Positions 15,678 through 25,007 of a DNA stretch of 64,000 bases are shown piece by piece (the first letter of the stretch is position 1; each line of letters opens with the position of its first letter). A program made the translations under genes and the position numbers. The DNA is from Bacillota bacterium (GTDB taxonomy: Bacteria; Bacillota; Negativicutes; Sporomusales; Sporomusaceae). Below the pieces are notes generated by a model, which was not told where the DNA came from, searched no databases, and saw only the letters and a list, made by a program, of their open reading frames with translations. Location of the stretch: assembly GCA_017889705.1 (NCBI GenBank), contig JAGGAB010000020.1:111118-175117 (forward strand). Reading direction: 5' to 3'.

Positions 15678-16910
15678 ATGATTAAAAAAGACGTTGTAAT
15701 TATTGGCGGTGGCCCTGCCGGTCTGTCTGCGGCAGTTGAACTTAAAAAGCAAGGCATCAATGATATTGTTATCGTGGAAAGAGAAAAACAATTAGGTGGA
15801 ATTCTCCGGCAATGCATTCACGATGGCTTCGGCCTCACACGGTTTAAGCAAACCTTGAGCGGTCCTGAGTATTCACAGCGCTTTATTGATCAGGTGGAAG
15901 AGCTAAAAATCGAATGTATTACAGATACGACGGTTATTGATATAACTTCGGAGAAAAAGGTCATTGCTGCTTCGAAAAACGGCTTGCTGGAATATCAGGC
16001 CAAGGCGATTGTCCTGACAATGGGATGTAGGGAAAGAACCAGAGGAGCCATTAGTATTCCGGGCACTAGACCGGCTGGCGTGTATACTGCCGGGGTAGCG
16101 CAAGCCTATATAAATTTGTATAATACCATGGTGGGTAAAGAAGTAGTTATTCTCGGGTCTGGTGATATTGGCATGATTATGGCCAGAAGAATGACGCTGG
16201 AGGGGGCTAAAGTCAAAGCGGTTTTTGAGATTCTGCCATATCCCAGCGGTCTGCCGAGAAATATTGAGCAATGTCTGAACGATTATGACATCCCGCTTTA
16301 TCTTAGTCATACGGTTACCAATATCAAGGGGCGTTCGCGCCTGGAAGGTGTCACGGTATCTGAGGTCGATGCACAACTGCGGCCCATTTCGGGAACCGAA
16401 AAGGAGTATGCTTGTGATACTCTAATCTTGTCGGTTGGTTTAATACCGGAAAATGAACTGTCGTTAGCGTGCGATGTGGAACTGGATCAAAGAACTAAAG
16501 GTGCGATTGTCGATGAAAATTATCAAACAACAACTGACGGCGTATTTGCAGCCGGTAATGTGCTGCATGTCCATGATCTGGTAGATTTTGTATCGCTGGA
16601 AGCGGAAGCTCTTGCCAGAAGTGTGATCAGCTATATTAAAACAGGTAAGCTGGACAAATGCGATATTGCAATAACAACAGATGCCAATATCAGTCATACA
16701 ATTCCACAGAAAATTAGCGGGTTTAAGGATTGTAAATTATCATTGCGCGTAAGAAAACCCATGAAGAATTGTGAAATCAATATTATGCAGAATGGGAAAA
16801 TGCTCAAGCAGGTAAAATTTAAAAAAGCCATTCCGGCAGAAATGATTCAAATAAAATTAGATAAAGCAGAACTGCAAGCAGTGGGCGAGCTTAAGGTGGT
16901 GGTACGATGA
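15678..16910 (+). CDS. FAD/NAD(P)-dependent oxidoreductase
   Basis: 410 residues. N-terminal FAD motif VVIIGGGPAGLSAAVELKKQ, a Cys-containing segment GGILRQCIHDGFG, an NAD Rossmann motif VVILGSGDIGMIMARRM at about residue 155, and a C-terminal FAD-closing motif TTDGVFAAGNVLHVHDLVD. It would pass electrons between the GlpA-like subunit and NAD(P) or another carrier. The frame also has ATG 15672 overlapping the previous stop, but GAGGGGG is 8 nt before ATG 15678 and only 2 nt before the first. Middle gene of a tightly coupled three-gene operon. Confidence 0.88.
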   Translation: MIKKDVVIIGGGPAGLSAAVELKKQGINDIVIVEREKQLGGILRQCIHDGFGLTRFKQTLSGPEYSQRFIDQVEELKIECITDTTVIDITSEKKVIAASKNGLLEYQAKAIVLTMGCRERTRGAISIPGTRPAGVYTAGVAQAYINLYNTMVGKEVVILGSGDIGMIMARRMTLEGAKVKAVFEILPYPSGLPRNIEQCLNDYDIPLYLSHTVTNIKGRSRLEGVTVSEVDAQLRPISGTEKEYACDTLILSVGLIPENELSLACDVELDQRTKGAIVDENYQTTTDGVFAAGNVLHVHDLVDFVSLEAEALARSVISYIKTGKLDKCDIAITTDANISHTIPQKISGFKDCKLSLRVRKPMKNCEINIMQNGKMLKQVKFKKAIPAEMIQIKLDKAELQAVGELKVVVR

Positions 16911-17269
16911 GAAAAGAATATACCTGCATTATTTGTCCTAACGGCTGTGGCATGGAGGCAGAGATTGAAGGTGTACGAGTAATTGACATAGCTGGGGCTG
17001 GCTGCCCAAAAGGGCAGGAATATGTCGAACAGGAGCTAACTGATCCACAAAGAAATATTGCCACATCGGTGCTAGTTGAAAACGGCATTTTGCCACTAGT
17101 GAGTGTGAGGCTGACTAAGCCTGTTCCAAAAGCCAGGATCTTTGATGTAATACAGGCCGTGAAGCAGATAAAAGTAGTGGCGCCAGTGAAAATAGAACAG
17201 GTTGTAATCGAAAATATCCTGGGACTTGGTAGTGACGTAATTGCAACTAAAAATGTATCTGCCAAATAA
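16907..17269 (+). CDS. DUF1667 protein, Cys-containing partner of the oxidoreductases
   Basis: 120 residues. The N-terminal Cys motif CIICPNGCGM plus a later Cys (GAGCPKGQEY) suggests a small metal or Fe-S site, followed by a compact C-terminal domain (ILPLVSVRLTKPVPKARIFD). DUF1667 proteins almost always accompany the two preceding oxidoreductase types and are thought to be an electron-transfer subunit. The ATG overlaps the preceding stop (ATGA), indicating coupled translation. Last gene of the operon. Confidence 0.88.
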   Translation: MRKEYTCIICPNGCGMEAEIEGVRVIDIAGAGCPKGQEYVEQELTDPQRNIATSVLVENGILPLVSVRLTKPVPKARIFDVIQAVKQIKVVAPVKIEQVVIENILGLGSDVIATKNVSAK

Positions 17270-17300
17270 GTACAATGACAATAAGATGAGATAATGATAA

Positions 17301-17343
17301 GGCCTTCCAGTGCTTGATAACAGCGCTGGGAGGCTTTAATTTT
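17301..17343 (+). terminator. Rho-independent terminator
   Basis: GGCCTTCCAGTGC pairs imperfectly with GCGCTGGGAGGC, followed by TTTAATTTT. Ends the oxidoreductase operon. Confidence 0.65.
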
Positions 17344-17569
17344 GGCGTTTATCAATATGATAAGCGATAGCAACTGGCAAAACAGTGCTGAGTCAGCTAA
17401 TGCCTAACCTGTGTAATACTCCCGATTCTGGAAGCGGTGAGTAATTTCCTTCGGGTGTTGGTTGCTAAGTAGCTGAATGATTTCAAATATAACCAAGACG
17501 GTGTTTAATTTCTTCTTTGTCATATTCTCCATAAATCAAAAATAGTAATTGCACAGGTTGATGAAGGCT

Positions 17570-17601
17570 TTATCAAAATGATAAATTTATCGTTTTGATA
17601 A
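17570..17601. promoter_or_regulatory. Upstream activator site: paired TTATC-N5-GATAA dyads
   Basis: Two copies of the dyad TTATC-N5-GATAA lie at 17570-17584 (TTATCAAAATGATAA) and 17587-17601 (TTATCGTTTTGATAA). They are also inverted relative to each other, so the whole 32 nt is a palindrome with a single mismatch. It ends 150 nt before the -24 box of the sigma54 promoter, a normal distance for an enhancer. Likely bound by the activator encoded at 29772. Confidence 0.7.
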
Positions 17602-17751
17602 AAGAAAAGGGCAGAAAAATGTAATATAAACAGACAATTTTTTCGAAAGCGGACAAAGCTCCACAAAAATCGGTGGCAATAGCTGCTGCAATTAAACGAG
17701 TCCCAAAATAGCCGCACTAAGTTGCAAGTGATTACTGGCAAATGGAAGCTA

Positions 17752-17767
17752 TTGGCACGTTTTTTGC
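17752..17767 (+). promoter_or_regulatory. Sigma54 (-24/-12) promoter of ygeX operon
   Basis: TTGGCACGTTTTTTGC matches the sigma54 consensus (TGGCAC, 5 nt, TTGC) with both the GG and GC dinucleotides correctly spaced. It lies about 50 nt before ygeX. Confidence 0.85.
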
Positions 17768-17813
17768 GTAATAAATAAGTGGAAAAGCATAAAACCAGAA
17801 GTGAGGTACGGAA

Positions 17814-19034
17814 ATGGACCAGAAAATCAAGTGGGTCAAAAATCAAATGATGGAGAACCCCAACAAGGTTTCTATTGATTTTTTGAGTGCTCGGGAAATC
17901 AACAAGGTGAGGCAATTCCATAAGAGCTTTCCTGAATACAGTACAACCCCGCTGCGCCAGCTAAACGAAATGGCTGGTTATTTGGGAGTGGACGGCGTTT
18001 ATGTGAAAGATGAATCATATCGCTTTGGCTTAAATGCCTTCAAAGTTTTGGGCGGTTCTTTTGCCATGGCTAAGTACTTGGCTCAGCGCTTAGGTAAAGA
18101 CATCAGTGAACTGGATTATAACAAACTGACATCAGCTGAGATTCGTCAGCAGTTGGGGGAAATCACCTTCACTACTGCAACTGATGGCAATCATGGCCGG
18201 GGGGTTGCCTGGACGGCTAACCGCCTTAAACAAAAATCAGTGGTGTATATGCCTAAAGGTTCTTCGCTTAGCCGGCTGGAAAATATCCGGGGGGAAGGCG
18301 CCGAAGTTTCCATTACCGATTTAAACTATGATGATGCCGTGCGGTTAGCGACCGAAAATGCCAAAAAATTCGGCTGGGTAGTGGTGCAGGATACAGCCTG
18401 GGAAGGTTATGAGGAAATTCCTGCTTGGATTATGCAAGGGTATGGCACGATGGCCTTGGAGGCCTTGGAACAACTGCAGACTGCTGGAATACCGCAGCCT
18501 ACCCATGTGTTTGTTCAAGCCGGAGTAGGGTCATTAGCCGGTGCGGTACAAGGCTTCTTTGCATCAGCCTGTAGCAGTCAGCCGCCCAAAATCGTGATTG
18601 TCGAGTCTGATCAGGCTGCTTGCCTCTACCAAGCGGCTTTGGCCAATGATGGTAATCCCAGAATTGTTGGCGGAGAGTTAAATACCATTATGGCCGGTCT
18701 GGCTTGCGGCGAGCCTAATACCATCGCCTGGAATGTTCTGCGGGATTACAGCTATATGTTTGCTTCCTGCCCCGATTGGGTAGCTGCTAAGGGCATGCGC
18801 CTCTTAGGCAATCCGTTAGGCAACGATGCCAGAGTAATTTCCGGCGAATCTGGCGCTGTACCTGCCGGTCTTGTGGCAGAACTTATGACAAACCCGGATA
18901 TGGCCGAGGCCAAAGCTAAACTGGGATTGAATGAACAATCAAGAATTCTGCTGTTTAGTACAGAAGGCGATACCGATCCGCAGAAATACCGTAGTATTAC
19001 CTGGAATGGAGAATATCCTGTTTCTTCCAAATAA
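17814..19034 (+). CDS. ygeX: Diaminopropionate ammonia-lyase (YgeX)
   Basis: 406 residues, the length expected for YgeX/DpaL. This PLP fold-type II enzyme converts 2,3-diaminopropionate to pyruvate and two ammonia. The PLP Lys lies in [14 protein letters not shown], the substrate loop in [15 protein letters not shown], and a Gly-rich phosphate-binding stretch in [12 protein letters not shown]. In the anaerobic uric acid pathway of enterobacteria and clostridia it carries out the final carbon-yielding step. First gene of block 1, behind a sigma54 promoter; ygeY follows after 25 nt. Alternative lyase substrates are possible, but the neighbourhood supports the assignment. Confidence 0.95.
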   Translation: MDQKIKWVKNQMMENPNKVSIDFLSAREINKVRQFHKSFPEYSTTPLRQLNEMAGYLGVDGVYVKDESYRFGLNAFKVLGGSFAMAKYLAQRLGKDISELDYNKLTSAEIRQQLGEITFTTATDGNHGRGVAWTANRLKQKSVVYMPKGSSLSRLENIRGEGAEVSITDLNYDDAVRLATENAKKFGWVVVQDTAWEGYEEIPAWIMQGYGTMALEALEQLQTAGIPQPTHVFVQAGVGSLAGAVQGFFASACSSQPPKIVIVESDQAACLYQAALANDGNPRIVGGELNTIMAGLACGEPNTIAWNVLRDYSYMFASCPDWVAAKGMRLLGNPLGNDARVISGESGAVPAGLVAELMTNPDMAEAKAKLGLNEQSRILLFSTEGDTDPQKYRSITWNGEYPVSSK

Positions 19035-19059
19035 AAAACACATGAAAGGGGCTAGTATT

Positions 19060-20301
19060 TTGAACGTGAATTTTGAACAAATAATGGAACTTGCCCAAAA
19101 GTATGAACCCGAAATCAGTAAGTTTTTGCGAGATATGATTGCTATTCCCAGTGAAAGCTGCCAGGAAGAAAAAGTCATTCTACGCGTTAAAGAAGAAATG
19201 GAGAAAGTGGGCTTTGATAAAGTGGAGATTGACCCGATGGGCAATATTCTCGGCTACATCGGCCGTGGTAAACATCTTATCGCCATGGATGCCCATATTG
19301 ACACTGTAGGCATCGGCAATCCGGAAAACTGGAAATATGATCCTTATCAAGGCTATGAAGATGACGAGATAATTATCGGCCGAGGGGCAAGCGACCAGGA
19401 GGGCGGTATGGCCTCTATGGTATATGCCGGCAAAATTATAAAAGATCTGGGCCTAGAAGAAGAGTATACCCTGGTTGTGGTTGGATCTGTACAGGAAGAA
19501 GACTGTGACGGCCTGTGTTGGCAGTATATTATACAGGAAGATAAGTTGCGTCCTGAATTTGTCGTAAGCACAGAACCGACAGACGGCAAGATTTATCGCG
19601 GACAGCGGGGGCGGATGGAAATCAAGGTCAAGACAACTGGGATTAGTTGCCACGGTTCCGCACCTGAACGGGGTGATAATGCAATCTACAAAATGGGTCC
19701 CATCCTTAGTGATTTAAAAGCATTGCATGAAAATCTCATCGACCATGATTTCCTGGGAAAAGGCAGTCTGACTGTTTCAGAAATCTTCCATACTTCACCT
19801 TCACGCTGCGCGGTAGCAGACAGTTGCTGGATTTCTATCGACAGGCGCCTGACTGTTGGGGAAACCGGCGAATATGCCATGCAGCAGATTAAAAACTTGC
19901 CTTCCGTAAAAGCTGCCAACGCTGAAGTTAGCATGTACACCTATGAAAGACCGGCATACACCGGTTTGGTTTATCCCACTGAGTGTTATTTCCCAACCTG
20001 GCTGATTGATAATGAACATCCGGTATGTCATACCCTGGTAGACGCTTATAAAGGTTTGTTTAAGGAAGAGCCCAAAGTTGACAAATGGACTTTTTCCACT
20101 AACGGAGTTTCGATAATGGGGCGTTTTGGCATTCCTTGCATCGGCTTTGGTCCAGGCCACGAAGACCAGGCACATGCCCCTAACGAGCGTACTTGGAAAA
20201 AAGAACTGGTAAACTGTGCAGCCATGTATGCCGCTATCCCGCTGATTTATGCCAAAGAGTATGCGGACAAAATGACAGATGACACAAAAAACTTAGTCTA
20301 A
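19060..20301 (+). CDS. ygeY: YgeY family M20 hydrolase
   Basis: 413 residues. M20 peptidase/deacetylase fold with a two-metal site: MDAHIDTVG (His, Asp), [10 protein letters not shown] (Asp), QEEDCDG (Glu pair), STEPTDG, and a C-terminal His in [14 protein letters not shown] dimerisation domain is inserted at about 185-300. YgeY belongs to the 'selenium metabolism-linked' hydrolase group; in urate degradation it is thought to hydrolyse an amide of a ring-opened intermediate upstream of YgeX. The frame extends far upstream into ygeX, but AAAGGGG lies 8 nt before TTG 19060, which gives the usual family N-terminus. Confidence 0.92.
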   Translation: MNVNFEQIMELAQKYEPEISKFLRDMIAIPSESCQEEKVILRVKEEMEKVGFDKVEIDPMGNILGYIGRGKHLIAMDAHIDTVGIGNPENWKYDPYQGYEDDEIIIGRGASDQEGGMASMVYAGKIIKDLGLEEEYTLVVVGSVQEEDCDGLCWQYIIQEDKLRPEFVVSTEPTDGKIYRGQRGRMEIKVKTTGISCHGSAPERGDNAIYKMGPILSDLKALHENLIDHDFLGKGSLTVSEIFHTSPSRCAVADSCWISIDRRLTVGETGEYAMQQIKNLPSVKAANAEVSMYTYERPAYTGLVYPTECYFPTWLIDNEHPVCHTLVDAYKGLFKEEPKVDKWTFSTNGVSIMGRFGIPCIGFGPGHEDQAHAPNERTWKKELVNCAAMYAAIPLIYAKEYADKMTDDTKNLV

Positions 20302-20318
20302 GGGAACCCAAATTGATG

Positions 20319-20335
20319 TTGGCACGAAGTTATGG
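20319..20335 (+). promoter_or_regulatory. Possible second, imperfect sigma54 promoter before ygeW
   Basis: TTGGCACGAAGTTATGG carries a perfect -24 half (TTGGCACG) but a poor -12 half (TATGG instead of TTGCW). It lies in the 79-nt gap between ygeY and ygeW, about 50 nt before the ATG. No paired dyad is visible 150 nt upstream, so it is either weak or decayed. Confidence 0.35.
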
Positions 20336-20380
20336 TAATTAAACCATACCTATAAATAAAAATTCTGGGAGGAACTTATA

Positions 20381-21385
20381 ATGCAATCTATTTTTAGAGG
20401 AAGACACTTTATCAACCTGGAGGACTTTACTAAAGAAGAAGTAGATACTATGCTTGAAGTTTCCTTGGATCTTAAGAAAAAATTTGCCATGGGTGTTCCT
20501 ACTCCTTATTTATTGCATCAATCCATGTTTCTCATGTTTTTTGAACAATCCACCCGTACCAGAAACTCTATGGAAGCAGGGTTTGCCCAATTAGGTGGTC
20601 ATGCTGGGTTCCTGGACTCCAGCAGCATGCAGATTGCTCATGGTGAAAGTGCCAAAGATACCGCAATCATCTTGTCGCGTTTCGGTCATGCTATTGCCTG
20701 TCGCTACTGCAACTGGGGTTATGGCAATAAATATTTAACAGAAATGGCCAAATGGTCCTCCAAACCTATCATGAATCTGCAGTGCGACTTGTACCACCCG
20801 TTCCAAGCGCTGGCCGATCTTATGACCATGAAAGAAAAAATTGGTGATTTAAAACGCGTAAAAGTATCGATTATCTGGGCCTATGCCGAAAGTCACAAAA
20901 AACCGATTTCTGTGCCGGTTTCCCAGGTATTACTCTTCCCGCGGTATGGTATGGATGTTGTGTTGGCTCATCCTAAAGGCTGGGAACTGCCTGACTGGGT
21001 AATAGCCCAGGCCAAAGCCAATGCGGAGAAGTACGGTGGCAGCGTTACTGTTACCGATAATGAAGCTGAAGCCTACGAAGGTGCGCATATTGTTATTCCG
21101 AAAAATTGGGGCAACTGGGTAACCGATCAGACTGGTGTAGCTGCATCTGGTGCGGTAGCCGTAGTGGATGATAAATTAAAAGCGCAAAAATCTTGGAAGT
21201 GTACAGAAGGCAAAATGGCAACAGCTGATAAAAATGTAATGTATATGCACGCTTTGCCAGCTGACCGCAACAATGAAGTAGAAGACTCGGTTATTGACGG
21301 ACCGCACTCTATTGTATACGACGAAGCCGAAAATCGCCTGCACACTGCCAAGGCTGTTATGACACTCTTAATGGGTGGCAGATAA
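20381..21385 (+). CDS. ygeW: YgeW knotted carbamoyltransferase
   Basis: 334 residues. Aspartate/ornithine transcarbamylase superfamily: the carbamoyl-phosphate loop is FFEQSTRTRNSMEAGFAQLG, and the active-site His-Ala-Leu-Pro motif is MHALPADRNNE. YgeW lacks the usual ornithine or aspartate specificity motifs and is placed with knotted transcarbamylases. In purine fermentation it is believed to work in the catabolic direction, releasing carbamoyl phosphate from a ureido-type intermediate. Its stop is 2 nt from arcC, coupling it with ATP formation. GGAGG precedes ATG 20381. Confidence 0.93.
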   Translation: MQSIFRGRHFINLEDFTKEEVDTMLEVSLDLKKKFAMGVPTPYLLHQSMFLMFFEQSTRTRNSMEAGFAQLGGHAGFLDSSSMQIAHGESAKDTAIILSRFGHAIACRYCNWGYGNKYLTEMAKWSSKPIMNLQCDLYHPFQALADLMTMKEKIGDLKRVKVSIIWAYAESHKKPISVPVSQVLLFPRYGMDVVLAHPKGWELPDWVIAQAKANAEKYGGSVTVTDNEAEAYEGAHIVIPKNWGNWVTDQTGVAASGAVAVVDDKLKAQKSWKCTEGKMATADKNVMYMHALPADRNNEVEDSVIDGPHSIVYDEAENRLHTAKAVMTLLMGGR

Positions 21386-21387
21386 GT

Positions 21388-22338
21388 ATGACCAAGTTAG
21401 CTGTTATCGCCATTGGGGGCAATTCCTTAATCCGAGATAACACGCGCCAGACAGTGGAAGATCAGTATGATGCTGTCTGTGAAACCGCTAAACACATTGT
21501 AGGCATGATTGAACAAGGCTATGATGTTGTAATTACCCATGGCAATGGGCCACAGGTAGGTTTTATCCTAAGAAGGTCGGAAATTGCCAGTGAAACAGCA
21601 GGCATGCATGCTGTACCGCTTGTTGCTTGTGGGGCTGATACCCAGGGGGCACTTGGCTATCAAATTCAACAGGCCATGGACAATGAATTTAAGCGCAGGG
21701 GTATGGTCAAATCTGCGGTAACCCTTGTTACACAGGTGGTGGTGGATGCCGATGATCCGGCTTTTGCCAAACCTTCAAAACCTATCGGTTCTTTTTTCAC
21801 TCAGGAACAGGTTGAAAAAATTCAAAAAAATAACCCGGACTGGGTAATGGTCAGTGATGCCGGGCGGGGTTACCGCCGGGTGGTTGCCTCTCCATACCCC
21901 AGAGAGATTGTCGAAAAAGCTGTGATTGATAAATTAGTGCGGGAAGGCTACTGCATGATCGCTGTGGGCGGCGGCGGTATTCCGGTTATCAAGCAGGAGG
22001 ATGGCAGCTTTAAAGGTATTGACGCTGTTATTGACAAAGATTTTGCCTCAAGCCTGCTGGCCGCTCAAATTCACGCCGATGAATTGATTATTTCCACAGG
22101 GGTGCCTAAAGTCTATCTGAATTACGGGAAACCCGATGAGAAAGCCTTAGATAAGGTGACCCTTGCCGAGCTTGAAGAATATGTAAATCAAAATCACTTT
22201 GCGCCAGGAAGCATGCTGCCCAAAATTCAGGCTGTTATCAGCTTTCTCGAAAATGGCGGCAAGAAAGCCATTATTACCAATCCGGAGTCGCTGGAAGAAG
22301 CGGTAGCAGGAAAAACCGGAACACATATATATCCGTAA
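21388..22338 (+). CDS. arcC: Carbamate kinase
   Basis: 316 residues. Amino-acid kinase fold: N-terminal AIGGNSLIRDNTRQTVEDQY, THGNGPQVGFILRRSE, a central AVGGGGIPVIKQEDG and a C-terminal PKIQAVISFLENGGKKA segment. It makes ATP from ADP and carbamoyl phosphate, releasing CO2 and ammonia. Placed immediately after ygeW, it gives the pathway a substrate-level phosphorylation step, so urate/purine breakdown can be energy-yielding. A terminator-like hairpin follows before xdhD. It could be called yqeA by analogy; no arginine deiminase genes are nearby. Confidence 0.95.
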   Translation: MTKLAVIAIGGNSLIRDNTRQTVEDQYDAVCETAKHIVGMIEQGYDVVITHGNGPQVGFILRRSEIASETAGMHAVPLVACGADTQGALGYQIQQAMDNEFKRRGMVKSAVTLVTQVVVDADDPAFAKPSKPIGSFFTQEQVEKIQKNNPDWVMVSDAGRGYRRVVASPYPREIVEKAVIDKLVREGYCMIAVGGGGIPVIKQEDGSFKGIDAVIDKDFASSLLAAQIHADELIISTGVPKVYLNYGKPDEKALDKVTLAELEEYVNQNHFAPGSMLPKIQAVISFLENGGKKAIITNPESLEEAVAGKTGTHIYP

Positions 22339-22342
22339 AATT

Positions 22343-22383
22343 GCTCAGAGATGCTCCGTAACCGGAGTATCTCTGAGGTTTTA
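22343..22383 (+). terminator. Intra-operon terminator or attenuator
   Basis: GCTCAGAGATGCTCCG pairs with CGGAGTATCTCTGAGG around a TAAC loop, followed by TTTTA. Its place between arcC and xdhD suggests partial termination, lowering expression of the downstream molybdoenzyme genes. No obvious strong promoter follows. Confidence 0.75.
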
Positions 22384-22431
22384 CCTCACTAGTCAGATAA
22401 CGCAAACCTTTCTTATATAGGAGGGGATAGT

Positions 22432-24984
22432 GTGTATAATTTTGTGCTAAACGACCAACAGGTTCATGTTGGTGATGATATAAATCTGCTAGAATATTTA
22501 CGAGACTATGCGAGCCTTACTTCAGTGAAAAATGGCTGTGCTGAAGGTGCATGCGGCGCCTGTATGGTGTTGCTGGACGGTAAGGCCACTCGAGCCTGTA
22601 TATTATCGACTGCCAAAGTAAGCGGCAAAAGTGTGCTGACCGTGGAAGGCTTGTCTGAGCGGGAGAAAGATATCTATAGCTGGGCGTTTGCTGCTGCCGG
22701 TGCCGTACAGTGTGGTTTTTGCATTCCCGGTATGGTGATTAGCGCCAAGGCTTTATTGGACAAAACCAGTGAACCTACCGGTGAACAAGTAAAAAAAGCC
22801 TTGCATGGCAATGTCTGCCGCTGCACTGGTTACGTTAAAATTGAGCAGGCCGTACTGCTGGTGGCTGAGGCACTGCGCGATGGTTTTACACCGCCGGATA
22901 GTCTGATGTATAAGGTGGGCGACCGCATGCCACGGGTGGATGCCAAAACTAAAATTTTAGGCACTGCCCAATATGTGGACGATATGGCAGTTGAGAATAT
23001 GCTGCATGCTGCCATTCTACGCGCCCCCAGCGCCCGGGCTTTTATAAAAAGGATTGATACGGCAGCCGCGCTGGCGTTACCTGGTGTTGAAGCCGTAATT
23101 ACGGCAAAAGACATTCCCGGCCGCCGCCATCAGGGACATATTATTCCTGACTGGCCGGCTTTTATCGCTGAGGGAGAAGAAACCCGCTATATTGGTGATG
23201 CATTAGCTGCCGTTGCAGCTATAAACAAAAAAATAGCCCAATCGGCTGTGGCCTTAATAAAAGTTGACTATGAAGCATTACCGCCGGTGCTTACACCGCA
23301 ACAGGCGCTGGTAGATGAGGCGCCTAAGCTGCACCCGCAAGGCAATATATTAGCCAAAACCATACTTAGACGGGGCAATGTCAAAGAGGCTATTGCCAAC
23401 GCCAAATATGTTGTTAGTCAGCGCTACACCACCCCGGCTACCGAACACGCCTTTCTCGAGCCAGAGAGCGCCTTGGCAGTACCACTGCCTGACGGTACAT
23501 TGACTGTCTATACCAGTGGTCAGAATGTGTATGACGATCATCATGCTCTTGTATCACTTTTGGGTGTCGGTGAGCAGGATGTGCGCGTTATCAGTAAAAT
23601 GGTGGGCGGTGGTTTTGGCGGTAAGGAAGATTTGTCTGTACAGCATCATGCTGCACTCTTGGCCTGGCATACTAAAAAGCCGGTAAAAAATACGCTGAGC
23701 CGCCAAGAAAGTATTAACGTTCACCCCAAACGGCATGCCATGGAAATGGAGTTTACTACTGCTTGTGATGCAAATGGCTTTATTACCGCCGTAAAGGCCG
23801 AGCTTATTGCCGACACAGGTGCGTATGCCTCGCTTGGCGGACCGGTACTGCAGCGGGCCTGTACCCATGCCGGCGGCCCTTATCAGATTGCCAATGTGGA
23901 TATTGTCGGTATGGGTGTCTATACCAATAATCCTCCGGGCGGCGCGTTCCGGGGCTTTGGTGTAACCCAGTCGTGTTTTGCCATGGAAAGCAATATCAAT
24001 ATGCTGGCAGAAAAAATTGGCATATCTCAGTGGGAAATCCGTTGGCGAAATGCCATTGAACCTGGTAAAATTTTGCCTAACGGGCAAATTGCCGATCAGG
24101 GAACAGCGCTTAAAGAAACGCTGTTGGCAGTTAAGCCCGCTTTTGAAACTAGTCCTTATGCCGGTCTGGCCTGCGCTATGAAAAACGCCGGTATTGGTGT
24201 CGGTTTGCCAGACATTGGCCGGGTAAAACTAAAAATACAAAAAGGTAAGGTCATTATTCTTACAGGTGCTGCCTGTATCGGTCAGGGGTTAGTTACGGTT
24301 ATGACTCAGATTTTATGTGAAACAACCGGGCTTGCTGCTGCGCAAATTATGGCAGTCGAACCTGATACCTATCTTACTCCTGATTCAGGCACTACTACAG
24401 CATCCCGGCAGACCGTATTTACCGGTGAGGCTGTTCGGCTGGCCGGGCTAAAGCTCAAGGAGGCATTGACAGCAGCTCAGCTAACCGAATTAGAAGGCCG
24501 GGAGTATTACGGAGAATACTCAGGTGTAACCGATCCGATGGGTTCAGATAAAACCAACCCGGTAAGCCATGTTGCTTATGGTTTTGCCAGTCAGGTAGTT
24601 ATTCTTGATGAAGCAGGCAAGCTGGTTAAAGTAGTGGCTGCTCATGATGTGGGCAAGGCCATTAACCCGACCGGAGTTGAAGGCCAGATTGAAGGCGGTG
24701 TAGTCATGGGGCTTGGGTATGCTCTGACCGAAGACTTTCCGCTTAAAGACGGTATACCGCAAGTCAAGTTTGGCACATTGGGGCTTTTCCGGGCTGGCAA
24801 TGTCCCGGAAATTGAAACCATTCTTGTAGAAAAAAATCAGGATGAATTGGCCTATGGCGCCAAAGGGGTGGGCGAGATCACGGCCATTCCTGCTGCGCCG
24901 GCTGTTGCCGCCGCATACTTGCGGCTTGACGGTAAGGTTCGTCCTGATTTGCCGCTTGTGAGTACCGCCTACAGCCGTAAATAA
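22432..24984 (+). CDS. xdhD: XdhD-type selenium-linked xanthine dehydrogenase/purine hydroxylase
   Basis: 850 residues. An N-terminal plant-type [2Fe-2S] domain (CAEGACGACMV) and a second helical [2Fe-2S] domain (QCGFCIPGM, GNVCRCTGY) are fused to a molybdopterin domain starting near residue 160 (MPRVDAKTKILGTAQYVDDM). Molybdenum-site motifs are GGGFGGKED, GAFRGFGV, CIGQGLVTV, and the Glu in GAKGVGEITAIP. No FAD domain is present, so electrons must leave through another protein, plausibly YgfK next door. GTG start after AGGAGGGG. It hydroxylates a purine ring, exact substrate unproven; 'selenium-dependent' rests on family association. Confidence 0.92.
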   Translation: MYNFVLNDQQVHVGDDINLLEYLRDYASLTSVKNGCAEGACGACMVLLDGKATRACILSTAKVSGKSVLTVEGLSEREKDIYSWAFAAAGAVQCGFCIPGMVISAKALLDKTSEPTGEQVKKALHGNVCRCTGYVKIEQAVLLVAEALRDGFTPPDSLMYKVGDRMPRVDAKTKILGTAQYVDDMAVENMLHAAILRAPSARAFIKRIDTAAALALPGVEAVITAKDIPGRRHQGHIIPDWPAFIAEGEETRYIGDALAAVAAINKKIAQSAVALIKVDYEALPPVLTPQQALVDEAPKLHPQGNILAKTILRRGNVKEAIANAKYVVSQRYTTPATEHAFLEPESALAVPLPDGTLTVYTSGQNVYDDHHALVSLLGVGEQDVRVISKMVGGGFGGKEDLSVQHHAALLAWHTKKPVKNTLSRQESINVHPKRHAMEMEFTTACDANGFITAVKAELIADTGAYASLGGPVLQRACTHAGGPYQIANVDIVGMGVYTNNPPGGAFRGFGVTQSCFAMESNINMLAEKIGISQWEIRWRNAIEPGKILPNGQIADQGTALKETLLAVKPAFETSPYAGLACAMKNAGIGVGLPDIGRVKLKIQKGKVIILTGAACIGQGLVTVMTQILCETTGLAAAQIMAVEPDTYLTPDSGTTTASRQTVFTGEAVRLAGLKLKEALTAAQLTELEGREYYGEYSGVTDPMGSDKTNPVSHVAYGFASQVVILDEAGKLVKVVAAHDVGKAINPTGVEGQIEGGVVMGLGYALTEDFPLKDGIPQVKFGTLGLFRAGNVPEIETILVEKNQDELAYGAKGVGEITAIPAAPAVAAAYLRLDGKVRPDLPLVSTAYSRK

Positions 24985-25007
24985 AAAAATACTGGGAGGA
25001 ATACATA

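Larger units (their letters stand above)
17344..17813. other. Control region of the purine/urate block 1
   Basis: About 470 nt without a believable gene. It contains a nested inverted repeat (17570-17601) and a sigma54 promoter (17752-17767), both listed separately. A 133-codon reverse frame across it overlaps the start of ygeX and has no family features. Confidence 0.6.

Noticed and set aside
17520..17921. 133-codon reverse open frame over the ygeX control region
   Set aside because: It spans the sigma54 promoter and enhancer, overlaps the ygeX start and shows no family motif or ribosome site.
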